A stretch of 64,000 bases of DNA, from NCBI RefSeq assembly GCF_000685075.1, contig NZ_BAYD01000006.1, positions 62,001 through 126,000 on the forward strand, given 5' to 3'. The translations under genes were made by a program, and so were the position numbers. The notes under the pieces were generated by a model. That model was not told where the DNA came from. It ran no database searches and was given only the letters and a program-made list of their open reading frames with translations. Of the stretch, positions 1 through 8,958 are shown in pieces (position 1 is the first letter of the stretch; each line of letters starts with the position of its first letter). Source of the DNA: Paraburkholderia oxyphila NBRC 105797. GTDB taxonomy: Bacteria; Pseudomonadota; Gammaproteobacteria; Burkholderiales; Burkholderiaceae.

Positions 1-364
1 TTCAGACGGTGCTACGTTTATCAAGGGCGTCACCGCCCGTCTGAAAGGCGCGGTGACGTTTCACCATTGCCATATGCCCGACATTGTTTTTCTTGGTCCA
101 GACCTCGCGCGAGCGGTTTGGGCGATGGAAGACTACATGGAGTGGGACGAGCCCATCGGGTTGCCCGATGCACCTCAAGCACGAGGCATGCAAGGTTTCG
201 GTCACTACGAGGAGGAGTATTGCCGCGTCGATGGCATTTGGAAGATGCGTCATCTGCGCCTGCGTCGCCTCCGCGCAGTGCCCCTCCGGGCCGATCATCC
301 CAAGCAAACGTCCCCAACGTGGCCGACGGACGCTGATTGGCTACCCGCGCCTGAAGAAGGCTGA
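1..364 (+). CDS. SnoaL-like / NTF2-fold protein, C-terminal part (5' end outside window)
   Basis: The reading frame starting at base 2 is open from the window edge to a stop at 362-364, so the gene is truncated at its 5' end. The protein has the layout of the SnoaL-like branch of the NTF2 superfamily: a histidine-rich strand (HHCHMPDI), a middle strand with AIWAMEDY-like residues (here VWAMEDYMEW), then GFGHYEEEYCRVDG and a closing W-K-MRHLRLRRLR strand. These small alpha+beta barrels act as dehydratases, isomerases or small-molecule binders, often in catabolic clusters; the substrate cannot be told. It lies 72 bp upstream of the dehydroquinase-like gene on the same strand and may share its transcript. 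Family assignment is fairly sure; function is open. Confidence 0.7.
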   Translation, partial: SDGATFIKGVTARLKGAVTFHHCHMPDIVFLGPDLARAVWAMEDYMEWDEPIGLPDAPQARGMQGFGHYEEEYCRVDGIWKMRHLRLRRLRAVPLRADHPKQTSPTWPTDADWLPAPEEG

Positions 365-436
365 TTCCTGATCCTCATGCGGGATTAGATTCCGACAGCC
401 CCCGTACTCACTAACACACACAAACAGGAGATAACC

Positions 437-883
437 ATGACCAAACCGATTTATATCTTGAATGGTCCCAACCTCAATCTGCTCGGAATCCGGGAACCCC
501 ACCTTTATGGACACACGACGCTCGCCCAAGTTGAGCAGCGATGCCTCGAGGCCGCGAAACGGCTCGGGCTGCAGATCGTTTTCAAGCAGTCGAACGTAGA
601 AGGTGAACTGATAAATATCATTCACGAGGCGCGCACGGAGGCAGCAGGAATTGTGATCAATCCTGCTGCCTATTCGTTTACGTCGATTGCGATCCTTGAT
701 GCGCTGAAGGCCTCCGATCTACCGGTCGTCGAAGTTCACGTGACGAATATCCACAAACGCGAGTCGATCTACCACAAGTCACTCGTTTCGCTGGCTGCGG
801 TCGGGGTGATTTGTGGGCTCGGTCCGCTGGGCTACGAGCTCGCGCTTGCATCACTGGCCGAGGAGCTTGAAGTAAAGCAGTAA
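437..883 (+). CDS. aroQ: Type II 3-dehydroquinate dehydratase-like protein (divergent active site)
   Basis: 148 aa, the normal length of type II dehydroquinases (3-dehydroquinate to 3-dehydroshikimate, a small dodecameric enzyme). Family signatures are present: LNGPNLNLLG near the N-terminus, the REPHLYG loop with the catalytic Arg and Tyr, SNVEGEL, NPAAYS, EVHVTNIHKRE and a C-terminal GLGPLGYELAL. Two usually conserved substrate contacts differ: the His of the THTS motif is Phe (SFTS), and the Arg that precedes the HxS segment is Tyr (ESIYHKS). The start has a good ribosome site (aggaga). The neighbouring porin, SDR and MFS symporter suggest quinate/shikimate or related catabolism rather than aromatic amino-acid synthesis. 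The fold is certain; the exact substrate is not. Confidence 0.85.
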   Translation: MTKPIYILNGPNLNLLGIREPHLYGHTTLAQVEQRCLEAAKRLGLQIVFKQSNVEGELINIIHEARTEAAGIVINPAAYSFTSIAILDALKASDLPVVEVHVTNIHKRESIYHKSLVSLAAVGVICGLGPLGYELALASLAEELEVKQ

Positions 884-1109
884 GTTCGACGTTTCACCGG
901 AGTTTGAATAGAGCAGATCAGCGTGAACTATGTCAGCCGAGCGGTTCAAACACTGCGCTTGAGGCGGCAGAGATGGACCATGACAGTTCCGCTCAAATGA
1001 TTTCCCCCTAGACGGCGCGCAGATCGCTCAAGGAGAGAAATCTCAAGCGGCAAATAAATTTAATAATTAGTAATACTTGATATTTAGATATCTATCTAAG
1101 GAGATCAGA
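884..1109. other. Intergenic region between dehydroquinase and porin genes
   Basis: No coding sequence is evident. The last 60 bases are strongly AT-rich compared with the surroundings and form the likely porin leader. They include an inverted repeat that runs into the porin ribosome site (listed separately). Confidence 0.5.
1084..1103 (+). promoter_or_regulatory. AT-rich inverted repeat overlapping the porin ribosome site
   Basis: TTAGAT and ATCTAA face each other across a 4-base loop (1084-1099), and the right arm merges into the AAGGAG Shine-Dalgarno at 1098-1103. A hairpin here would cover the ribosome site of the porin gene, so translation could be tuned by RNA structure. The stem is short and AU-rich; no function is shown. 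Confidence 0.35.
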
Positions 1110-2288
1110 ATGAAAAAGACAACTTTGGCACTGGCAGTCCTTGGCGTGATGGCAACGGAGGCTCACGCTCAATCTAGCGTCACCCTGTACGGGATTATTG
1201 ACGAGGGCGTCCAGTTCCTGAACAACTCTGGCGGCACCACAGGTGGCAAGAAAGTAACGCTGGATTCGACGAGCGGAATTAACGGTAGCCGTTGGGGCTT
1301 CAAGGGCTCAGAGGATCTGGGCGGCGGACTGCAGGCGATCTTTACGATGGAGTCGGGAATCAACATCAACAACGGGCAGTTCGCGCAGGGTGGGACGGCG
1401 TTTGGACGTCAGATTTTTGTCGGTCTGAACAGCACAAAGGTTGGTAGCCTGACGTTCGGTCGACAGTACGATTCGATCACCTACTTCCTGCAGCCAGTCA
1501 CATCGCAGGGTGCGCAAGCGGGCTCGACTCTGTTCATCCATCCCGCAGACCTAGACAATACGGGGAACTCGCTGCGTCTGAACAACTCCGTCAGATATAT
1601 GAGCCCCAACTTCGCGGGCGTGACCTTTGGCGGCACTTACAGCCTGGGTGGGGTCGCAGGCAACACCACAGCGAACAGCGGCTATTCGGTCGGCGCTGCG
1701 TATTCCAACGGTCCGATCCTGCTTGGTGCCGCGTACGAATATTTCAAGAATCCAACATCGGCGACAGCGGGGTCGGGATTTTTTACCAGTAACGCGAATG
1801 GCGCCTCGGTATTGGCTAACTCCCTGAACAAGGGATATGCGAGCGCGACTGCGTATCAGGTCTTCGGCGGCGGCGCTGGATATACCATCGGCTCGCTCTC
1901 ACTGACGACCTCCTACACGAACATCCAGTACGCCAACCTGAGTGGAGCCTTTGCTGGAGGTACGGCCAGATTCAGCAACGTCGACGTGGCAGCGAAATAT
2001 GCCGTATCGCCCTCTCTCTTCGTGATGGCAGCGTATGACTACCTCAAGGGGTCGTCCGTCACCCAAGCCAACGGTCAATCCGTGGGCAACCAGCACTACA
2101 ACCAGGTCAGCCTGATGACTGATTACTTCCTTTCGAAGCGTACTGACGTGTATCTTGAGGGCGCATATCAAAGAGCTTCTGGAACATCGTCCACTGGCGC
2201 AGGCGCGGTTGCCGACATCGGTAATCTTGGTGATTCGACAAACAATCACCAGTTTGCCATTCGAGCCGCATTGCGCCACAGGTTCTAG
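1110..2288 (+). CDS. Gram-negative general porin (OmpC/Burkholderia porin family)
   Basis: 392 aa from the ATG at 1110, which has an AAGGAG ribosome site; an in-frame start 33 bases upstream lacks one and would spoil the signal peptide. The N-terminus (MKKTTLALAVLGVMA...AHAQ) is a signal peptide cut after AHA, followed by SSVTLYGIIDEGVQF, the standard first strand of trimeric betaproteobacterial porins. Further marks are GSRWGFKGSEDLGGGL, FGRQxYxS-type repeats, alternating beta strands and a terminal Phe (ALRHRF) for outer-membrane assembly. It is a diffusion pore, probably for the substrate of the adjacent catabolic genes. It resembles the second porin at 5177-6343. Confidence 0.93.
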   Translation: MKKTTLALAVLGVMATEAHAQSSVTLYGIIDEGVQFLNNSGGTTGGKKVTLDSTSGINGSRWGFKGSEDLGGGLQAIFTMESGININNGQFAQGGTAFGRQIFVGLNSTKVGSLTFGRQYDSITYFLQPVTSQGAQAGSTLFIHPADLDNTGNSLRLNNSVRYMSPNFAGVTFGGTYSLGGVAGNTTANSGYSVGAAYSNGPILLGAAYEYFKNPTSATAGSGFFTSNANGASVLANSLNKGYASATAYQVFGGGAGYTIGSLSLTTSYTNIQYANLSGAFAGGTARFSNVDVAAKYAVSPSLFVMAAYDYLKGSSVTQANGQSVGNQHYNQVSLMTDYFLSKRTDVYLEGAYQRASGTSSTGAGAVADIGNLGDSTNNHQFAIRAALRHRF

Positions 2289-2350
2289 AACATTGACGTC
2301 GCGATAGCACGAGCGTGACGACGTCTTCACCACTACTCAGGATTCAAATC

Positions 2351-3094
2351 ATGAACAAGCTAGACTTGCAGGATCGTGTATGTGTTATCACCGGCGGCTC
2401 GGGCGGCATCGGTTTTGCGATTGCCGAGCGATTTATCGTATCGGGAGCCAAGGTTGTTTTGTGGGACGTCAACAGTGAAGCCGTGACGGCCGCCGCCGAG
2501 AAGCTCCGCGCATCACTCGCCTCGAAAGTTGACGTTACCGATCAAAAAAGTGTGGCCGCAGCCGCGGCCGAAGCGCATGCGAAGCTTGGGTCGATCGACG
2601 TTCTCATCAATGCAGCAGGCATCAACGGCTCGATAGGCCCGGTCGAGTCCTATTCGATCGATGACTGGCGTCGGGTCATTGACATCAACCTGACCGGTCT
2701 GTTCATTTGCTGTCGCGAAGTCGTGCCATACCTTCGAAACACCCGCCACGGTCGTATCGTCAATCTCTCCTCGATGGGTGGCAAGGACGGTAATCCCAAT
2801 CAGGCAGCGTATGGCGCATCGAAAGCTGGGGTGATCGCGTTGACGAAATCTCTGGGCAAAGAACTCGCGGACACGGAGATCCGGGTCAACTGCGTGACCC
2901 CGGCCGCTATTGAATCGGACATGCTGCAGAAGATGACCCCACAGCAACGCGCGTTCGTGCTGGCGAAAATTCCACTGGGCCGTCCCGGACGCCCCGACGA
3001 AGTCGCATCGATGGTCGCCTGGTTGTCGACCGAAGAGTGCTCGTTTTCGACGGGCGCGGCGTTTGATCTCTCGGGTGGCCGCGCAACGTACTGA
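2351..3094 (+). CDS. Short-chain dehydrogenase/reductase
   Basis: 247 aa from the ATG at 2351, preceded by a caggat ribosome site; a longer in-frame start at 2315 would add residues before the Rossmann fold. Classical SDR motifs are in order: TGGSGGIG for NAD(P) binding, an acidic residue after strand 2 (WDVNS) suggesting NAD preference, NAAG, a catalytic Ser in NLSSMGG, YGASK with the catalytic Tyr and Lys, and a C-terminal GGRATY. It oxidises or reduces an alcohol/ketone in the cytoplasm. Its place between a porin and an MFS symporter suggests a catabolic role, perhaps on a quinate-like hydroxy acid; the substrate is inferred only. Confidence 0.88.
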   Translation: MNKLDLQDRVCVITGGSGGIGFAIAERFIVSGAKVVLWDVNSEAVTAAAEKLRASLASKVDVTDQKSVAAAAAEAHAKLGSIDVLINAAGINGSIGPVESYSIDDWRRVIDINLTGLFICCREVVPYLRNTRHGRIVNLSSMGGKDGNPNQAAYGASKAGVIALTKSLGKELADTEIRVNCVTPAAIESDMLQKMTPQQRAFVLAKIPLGRPGRPDEVASMVAWLSTEECSFSTGAAFDLSGGRATY

Positions 3095-3514
3095 GCGACC
3101 CCGGAACGGACGCGGGTCCTATTGCTTCGGATCGGCTGTGTCTAATGGTGGCGCACTTCAGAAGCCGTGATTTGGCTTCGACGCGCCCAGCCTCCGCGCG
3201 ATCATGAGAACTGGATGGCGACATCCGGTTGGGCGCGTATCGACCCGTCTCCCCGGCACTCTTGCTTGCGTCTTGACTGTAATTCATAAATGTTGTGCCG
3301 AAACGCCCATTTATCCTTGCGGCGAGCAGGAATAAAGTGACACAAATGGCAACCGAATCAGAAGCTCGCTGCAGGACCAAGATGTTGCGCCGTGTCGGAT
3401 GCACAAACGGGTCCGAGTCTGCAAATCTCGCGCCAGGAACTGCCAAAATAATTAATAAATTTGCGAATACATACTCATCGGGAATAGATTTCATCCCAAA
3501 CGGAGGAGACTTCA
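3095..3514. other. Intergenic region before the MFS gene
   Basis: About 420 bases without a convincing gene on either strand; the open frames here have no ribosome site or recognisable domain. The last 80 bases are AT-rich, with aataattaataaa-type sequence and then GGAGGA before the symporter start, so this is probably the symporter promoter and leader. Confidence 0.5.
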
Positions 3515-4873
3515 ATGAATTCAATCGCTGACCAAACATTAGTCGACCGAGCCGTATCCAAGTCGACAAGGCGCTTAATCCCGTTTCTTCTGCTGATGTA
3601 CGTAATGTCATTTCTTGACCGCGCGAACATTGGCTTTGCCAAACAGGCTCTGCAAGACGCAGTGGGGCTTTCCGACGCAGCCTTTGCATTTGGCGCCAGT
3701 ATCTTCTTTATCGCATACGTTGCATTGGAGATTCCTAGCAATCTTGCTATGCATAAGGTAGGTGCTCGCGCTTGGATGTGCCGGATCATGGTGACGTGGG
3801 GAATCGTGTCTGCGCTAACCATGTTCGTCAAAGGACCAACCAGCTTCTACATCATCCGCATTTTTCTTGGCGCGTGTGAGGCGGGCTTTTTCCCGGGTGT
3901 GGTCCTGTATCTGACTTACTGGTTTCCGGACCATCGTCGCGCCAATGTAATGGGTCTCTTCTACTTCGGCGCGCCTCTCTCATTTATTTTCGGTTCTCCG
4001 TTGTCTGGCATGCTGCTTAGAATGGATGGCCTGTTGGGCTTGGCCGGCTTTCAGTGGATGTTCTTGCTCGAAGGTTTGGGTGCGACCGCTGTCGGTATCT
4101 GGGCCTACTTCTATCTGGATAACCGTCCAGACAACGCAAAATGGCTTTCCGATGATGAAAAGCGCGCTATCAATGCCGAGTTGGGCAAGGAGCAATCGGC
4201 CAAGCTTGCGCACGGTCCGCATAACATCGCTACTGCCCTGGCCAATCCGACGATACTGTATTTCGGCCTGATCTATTTTCTGATTCAGATGGGTGTTTCG
4301 GTTGTAGTTTTTTACCTCCCTACCTTTGTTGGAAAGTTGCTGGGAACTGCTCCGGGACCGCTCGTAGGATTGGTTGTTGCCATCCCTTGGACGTGCGCTC
4401 TTATTGCTACCTTCGTAGTGCCGCGCCTTGCTGCCCAGCGACGTCGCCTCGCTCTCTTCGCTGCGGCAAGCATGATAGTCGCCGCTTTGGCCATGAGCGC
4501 TTCGACGGGGTCATCACCGCTTCTTACTGTGGTCGCAATGTGTTTTGCAGTCGCCGGCCTGTGGGCGGTTCAGCCGATCTTCTGGACGATGCTGACCAAC
4601 TATGTCGGGGGGATCGCGTCGGTGCTCGGCATCGCTCTTGTCGGCACCATCGGAAACATTGGCAATTTTGTATCGCCAAACGTTAAAGCGTGGGCCGACA
4701 TGAAGTTCGGATCAGGCGTCGGCGGACTGCTTGTCCTAAGCGTAGTCGTTTTGTTTGGCGGAATCTTGATTGGGCTGCTTCATCGATCGGCGCATTCAGC
4801 GGCGAGTTTTGAAGGAACTGGCCCTACAGAAGGCGACATCGACGGCACTCACAAGCGCGTCGGAAGCGCATAG
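3515..4873 (+). CDS. MFS transporter, anion:cation symporter (ACS) family
   Basis: 452 aa with about 12 hydrophobic helices. The start ATG follows a GGAGGA ribosome site. Family marks include the first-helix LDRANIGFAK (typical of phthalate/tartrate/hexuronate permeases), the cytoplasmic loop around HKVGARAW, GACEAGFFPGVVLYLTYWFP in helix 4, and a central hydrophilic loop DNRPDNAKWLSDDEK with the conserved W-L-S/T-xxE. ACS members import organic anions with protons or sodium. Together with the dehydroquinase-like enzyme and the SDR this suggests uptake of a cyclic or sugar-derived carboxylate. It converges with the leftward porin gene. The family is confident, the substrate inferred. Confidence 0.9.
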   Translation: MNSIADQTLVDRAVSKSTRRLIPFLLLMYVMSFLDRANIGFAKQALQDAVGLSDAAFAFGASIFFIAYVALEIPSNLAMHKVGARAWMCRIMVTWGIVSALTMFVKGPTSFYIIRIFLGACEAGFFPGVVLYLTYWFPDHRRANVMGLFYFGAPLSFIFGSPLSGMLLRMDGLLGLAGFQWMFLLEGLGATAVGIWAYFYLDNRPDNAKWLSDDEKRAINAELGKEQSAKLAHGPHNIATALANPTILYFGLIYFLIQMGVSVVVFYLPTFVGKLLGTAPGPLVGLVVAIPWTCALIATFVVPRLAAQRRRLALFAAASMIVAALAMSASTGSSPLLTVVAMCFAVAGLWAVQPIFWTMLTNYVGGIASVLGIALVGTIGNIGNFVSPNVKAWADMKFGSGVGGLLVLSVVVLFGGILIGLLHRSAHSAASFEGTGPTEGDIDGTHKRVGSA

Positions 4874-5176
4874 ACAAGAACCACGATAATGCACGAGAAG
4901 GCCATGCTCCCTGTCGCTTGAATTTGTGCACCTGACAGATCGACGCGGCCTCTTCTGCTAAATCAATACGAGCATCGTACAGGCGTGGTGTTGGCGTCCG
5001 CAAAAATTACTAGCCGTACAGCGAGGCAGTCAAGAATTGCGCACCGAGGAACTGCAGGGAATCAGGCCCGTCATCTGGCAGCGACGGCGCGGCAGATGAC
5101 TACATAAAGCTGATAGAACGATAGGTCCGACAAGCGCACGGCGAATCGGACCTATTACCAACGAGAAGCGGCCGCC
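4874..5176. other. Convergent intergenic region with inverted repeats
   Basis: About 300 bases between two genes that point at each other. There is an 8-bp inverted repeat at 5070-5100 and the stronger hairpin at 5121-5155 listed separately. No gene is supported. Confidence 0.5.
5121..5155 (-). terminator. Hairpin downstream of porin gene
   Basis: A perfect 10-bp stem (ATAGGTCCGA / TCGGACCTAT) around a 15-base loop, starting 22 bases beyond the porin stop codon. It lacks a clean T run on either strand, so it may act as a weak or factor-assisted terminator or as an mRNA-stabilising hairpin. Confidence 0.45.
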
Positions 5177-6343
5177 TTAGAACTGGTGATACATCCCTAC
5201 ACGGGTGACAATCTGGTGATTGTTCGTCGACGCGCTGCCAGTCACTCCGTCGAAGACATCTGCAACAACTGCTCCGGCCGCGGCTTTCTGATAGACCGCC
5301 ATCGCATAAATTGCCGTGCGCTTCGACAGCGTGTAAGTCGTCGTCAGACCGGCTTGGTGATAGACGGGGACCGAACTGTTGTAACCAATGTCGCCGTGTG
5401 TGTACGTATAGGCAACGCCAGCGGACCACGCGGGTGTGAAGTGATATTGGCCAAACACCTCATAGTTCTGGAACTTGACGCTTGCGGTGGTTCCGTTCGC
5501 ATTGTCGAACTTCGTGTTCGTATAATCCAAACCCACCATTGCATTGCCGAGCGCATACGTCGCACCCGCGCCGAAGACCTGCTCGTTGCTCGGATTGCCG
5601 ACGTAACTGAAGGGACCGCTCGCCCCGATGGCAGCGCCGGTCGTGTTGTCGACAAAGTTGCCATCCGTGAACAGCAGTGCGGGGTCTTTTGCGTAAAGAT
5701 ACGCACCAGCCACTGTCAGGCCGCCGTTCGAATAGGTGGCTCCTAAACTCCACATACCGGTCGTCCCCCGGCCAGGTGCGTTCGTGTTGGTGAATGAGTA
5801 CATGCCGCCAAACTGCAAGCCACCAAACTTTGGACTGGCGTACTTGACGGAGTTGTCAACGCGGAAGGAGTTATCAGTGTTGTCGATGTCGCCCGCGTGT
5901 ACGAACGGGCCACCGAACGTGCCTGGCGCCGTTACGGGTTGCAGATAGTCGACCACGGAATCGTACTGGCGACCGAAAGTCAGCGTGCCGTAGGACGCGT
6001 CCGACAGTCCAACGTAAGCCTGTCGACCGAACAGGAGGCCACCCTGGCGCATTTGACCATTCTCGAGGCTGAACCCGCTCTCAAGCTTGAAAATTGCACT
6101 GAGGCCGCCGCCAAGGTCTTCAGAGCCCCGCAAGCCCCAGCGACTACCATACACACCGTCGTAGGTACCGTCTCGCATGTGCCAAAGCGAATGCCCGCCA
6201 CTGTTGTTGGTGTAGTCGATGCCTTCATCGATTACACCGTAAAGTGTGACCGAAGATTGAGCAGATGCAGGGGACGTTGCGAACAGCGCACCTGCTGCGA
6301 GGGCCACGGTTGAGAGTTTCTTGTTTAAATTAGTATTGCTCAT
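5177..6343 (-). CDS. Gram-negative general porin
   Basis: 388 aa from the second of two adjacent ATGs; that one has GAGGAA at a proper 4-base spacing, while the first ATG almost touches the ribosome site. A signal peptide (KKLSTVALAAGALFATSPASA) precedes QSSVTLYGVIDEG. GSRWGLRGSEDLGGG, FGRQAYVG and a C-terminal MYHQF with terminal Phe place it in the betaproteobacterial trimeric porin family. It lies downstream of, and on the same strand as, the oxygenase reductase and Rieske genes, so it is probably the outer-membrane entry for their substrate. Confidence 0.93.
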   Translation of the reverse strand: MSNTNLNKKLSTVALAAGALFATSPASAQSSVTLYGVIDEGIDYTNNSGGHSLWHMRDGTYDGVYGSRWGLRGSEDLGGGLSAIFKLESGFSLENGQMRQGGLLFGRQAYVGLSDASYGTLTFGRQYDSVVDYLQPVTAPGTFGGPFVHAGDIDNTDNSFRVDNSVKYASPKFGGLQFGGMYSFTNTNAPGRGTTGMWSLGATYSNGGLTVAGAYLYAKDPALLFTDGNFVDNTTGAAIGASGPFSYVGNPSNEQVFGAGATYALGNAMVGLDYTNTKFDNANGTTASVKFQNYEVFGQYHFTPAWSAGVAYTYTHGDIGYNSSVPVYHQAGLTTTYTLSKRTAIYAMAVYQKAAAGAVVADVFDGVTGSASTNNHQIVTRVGMYHQF

Positions 6344-6513
6344 CATATTCCTCAGATTGTCGTCTAACTTTCCGTTGAGTGTGAGTCTTGCTGCCAACGT
6401 ACTTAGGGAACTGCCTACTTATTTTTCTGTGTCTCTCCGTGGAAATTGTCCTGCCGTTCCTTGCCTCGCCCTGCGACAACGGGGAGTGGGTCTGCGTTAT
6501 TCGCTTTACGCGA

Positions 6514-7569
6514 CTAAAGGTCGAGTTCGATTTCGTCGGAGCTTGGGACTGTGATGCACGGGAGAATCCGGTCGCCAGGCGGCGGGTCCAAGGGCTCAGA
6601 CAAGTACGACACTTCGCCTGCCAGCAAGTCACATTCACATGAGCTACAGATTCCAGCGCGGCACCCATAGGAAGGCTTCACCCCGTTTGCCTCCGCGAAT
6701 TCCAGGATACTTCCTTCGAATCCGTTCCAATCCAGACGCTTCCGGGACCGTTTGAACACAACCGTCGACGTGACGCGAGGGTTGGCTTCGGTCACGTCAT
6801 CGGAGTCCAGAACGGTTGAAGGGCCGAAGAATTCGTAGTGGATGCGTTCCTTCGGTACGCCTAAAGCGCGCAAGGCTTCATAGACCGCCTTCATGAAGGG
6901 AGGCGGGCCACACAAGTAGCATTCGCAGTGGGGAGGGAGAAGGTCTCGAAGTACCTCGGCAGTCAGCACTCCCTCGAGATGATATTTCTGCTGCGACCGG
7001 TCTGCATCGGTCGGATTTCGATAGGCATAGAACTTCCTAATACCTTCCCGCGATTGACTTAGTTCAGCCACTTCTCCGTCGAGTGCATGGACGCTTCCGT
7101 TCTCGCACGCGTGAATAAAAGCAACGTGGCGATTACCCTCAATCAGCGCATGAAGCATGCTCACCATCGGTGTGAGGCCGACCCCACCGCTGATGAGTGC
7201 CACGGCGCCGTCACCAGTGTGGTTGAGGTAGAAGTCACCGCGTGGTTCCATGACGTCGAGCAAACAGCCAACTTCCAAGTCATCGTGGATGTAGCCGGAG
7301 GCCCGACCCGGTTGAAATCCTTCGCCCGAGGAGGGTTCTCGCTTAACTGAAATCCGATAATGCCTTCTCTCATGGGGACCCGAAGACACTGTGTACGTGC
7401 GGACGGTATTGTCGTCAATTCGAATGGTGATGTATTGACCCGCCTTGAAAGGCGGGACCTCATCGCTGTTCACTGGCGCCAGTAGAATCGACGTGATGTT
7501 CTCACTCTCACGAATCTTCTCAACGACCTGATACTTCTTGTAGCGCTGGCCAAATGTTGAATCACTCAT
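6514..7569 (-). CDS. Oxygenase reductase: FAD/NAD domain with C-terminal [2Fe-2S] ferredoxin
   Basis: 351 aa. The N-terminal flavin domain has RTYTVSS (flavin binding); the NAD domain has GGVGLTPMVSML and CGPPPFM; the C-terminal plant-type ferredoxin has C-x4-C-x2-C (CRAGICSSC) and a fourth Cys near the end (LPCITV). This order is that of reductases serving Rieske oxygenases for quaternary amines, such as CntB, GbcB and stachydrine demethylase reductases. It passes electrons from NAD(P)H to the Rieske protein encoded immediately upstream, about 80 bp away on the same strand. The third cluster Cys follows Ser-Ser rather than the more usual Gly-x. Confidence 0.92.
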   Translation of the reverse strand: MSDSTFGQRYKKYQVVEKIRESENITSILLAPVNSDEVPPFKAGQYITIRIDDNTVRTYTVSSGPHERRHYRISVKREPSSGEGFQPGRASGYIHDDLEVGCLLDVMEPRGDFYLNHTGDGAVALISGGVGLTPMVSMLHALIEGNRHVAFIHACENGSVHALDGEVAELSQSREGIRKFYAYRNPTDADRSQQKYHLEGVLTAEVLRDLLPPHCECYLCGPPPFMKAVYEALRALGVPKERIHYEFFGPSTVLDSDDVTEANPRVTSTVVFKRSRKRLDWNGFEGSILEFAEANGVKPSYGCRAGICSSCECDLLAGEVSYLSEPLDPPPGDRILPCITVPSSDEIELDL

Positions 7570-7649
7570 CGCTTACTTGAAACGTAAAGCGCATGACCGG
7601 TATGCCCAATGCAGCACCCGGTCGTAGCGGACATCAACAAATTGCAGAC

Positions 7650-8837
7650 TTAGTCTGCCTGCATCAATTCCAGATAGGCGCGCAACGCAGCGGGAATCGC
7701 CGATTCGCGGCTATCGTCAACCGGGCCTGGCGTGAACGAGCGGGAGCGCACACCGTTGTACGCGCCTTGGCAGAGCGCAGCGTCCTCTTTGTTCGTTGCA
7801 GACCAAACGGCTGCAACATTCGCTGCGCGGTAGTCGGTTCCTTCAACCGCGTCACTTCCGACGTACCATCTGGTTTCCCATTTGACTCGCCCGACGTCGA
7901 GGGGACGCATTGCGTGCACGACGACGTGGTCGGCGTGAATCAAGACCCGTGACAAGAGCGGCACGATGCCAAATCCGGTTCCAAATCCCTCGGGCACTTC
8001 GTCCAGTTTCTGCAGGTCGCCCAGGGGCTTCGAAACGAGCTGGCCATCCATGGATACGGTCTTAACGCCAGGACGCAGCGGGACTTTGCCGGTGAAATAC
8101 GGCTCTTGCCACTCGTCGGTGCCCCGGAACATTGCCTGGAGGTCCATAGACTGGCAGAGAGTCGGATGCGAACCTTGGCAGTGGTAGCACTCCAGGTAGT
8201 TCTCAAGGAGCGTTTTCCAGTTCGCATGTATCTCGTAGCTCTCTCGTCCCACCTCTTTGAGCGACTCGGTTTTGACCGTTTCAAGGTCCGCGCTCACCGC
8301 GCTAAATTTTTCAACCAGGCTCGCGGGTGGCTGCTCACTCAGGCAGGCAAAAATAAAGCCGTGAAACACTTCAAGGTTGACGCGCTTCAGGGGCCAGTCG
8401 TTGTAGTCAAAATTAGCCCCATCCTTCGAGCCGGGTACATTCAGCAGATTGCCGTCGAGACCATAAGACCAGAAGTGGTACGGACAGGTCAGCCTTCTCA
8501 CGTTCCCGCTTTCCGAGGAACACAGATGGTGCCCGCGGTGGCGACACACATTGTGAAAGGCGCTTATACGGTCGGCAGACTCCCGAACAACAACGATGCT
8601 TTCTCCCGCAATGTTGTCAAGGAAATAGTCGCCGACGCGGGCAACTTGAGAGACGTGACCGACATAGGTCCACTGTGTCGAAAATACCTTTTCGAATTCC
8701 TTTTCAAATATCTTTTCGTCGACGTAGTAATCTCGGGGCAGAATCGTCGAATAATTCAAATCTGAACGGATAACTCCAGATACAAGCCTCGTACGATGAA
8801 CTTGCACCGGGACCGCTGCCTGGACGGTTGAACTCAT
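7650..8837 (-). CDS. Rieske non-haem iron oxygenase, alpha subunit (quaternary amine/betaine-type)
   Basis: 395 aa from the ATG at 8837, chosen because an AAGGG ribosome site lies upstream; the longer open frame adds 48 residues unlike the family. The Rieske centre is C-x-H (residues 98, 100) with C-x2-H (118, 121) in CRHRGHH and CPYHFW. The catalytic iron motif NYLECYHCQGSHP gives His 219 and His 224 and has Glu 216 where most Rieske oxygenases have the bridging Asp; Glu at that site is known from carnitine oxygenase CntA. The C-terminal EDAALCQGAYNGVRS segment resembles GbcA/Stc2. It probably hydroxylates or N-demethylates a small amine with the adjacent reductase. Confidence 0.92.
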   Translation of the reverse strand: MSSTVQAAVPVQVHRTRLVSGVIRSDLNYSTILPRDYYVDEKIFEKEFEKVFSTQWTYVGHVSQVARVGDYFLDNIAGESIVVVRESADRISAFHNVCRHRGHHLCSSESGNVRRLTCPYHFWSYGLDGNLLNVPGSKDGANFDYNDWPLKRVNLEVFHGFIFACLSEQPPASLVEKFSAVSADLETVKTESLKEVGRESYEIHANWKTLLENYLECYHCQGSHPTLCQSMDLQAMFRGTDEWQEPYFTGKVPLRPGVKTVSMDGQLVSKPLGDLQKLDEVPEGFGTGFGIVPLLSRVLIHADHVVVHAMRPLDVGRVKWETRWYVGSDAVEGTDYRAANVAAVWSATNKEDAALCQGAYNGVRSRSFTPGPVDDSRESAIPAALRAYLELMQAD

Positions 8838-8958
8838 CGAAACCCTTCGTTCGGTATGTGAGGAATACGTATTAGATTGCGAGCACGACATTGAACGGTT
8901 GTCATTCCAGGCGCTCAAGTTCATGCTCGCCCAAAACCACACTTCAGATTCCTGGCGC

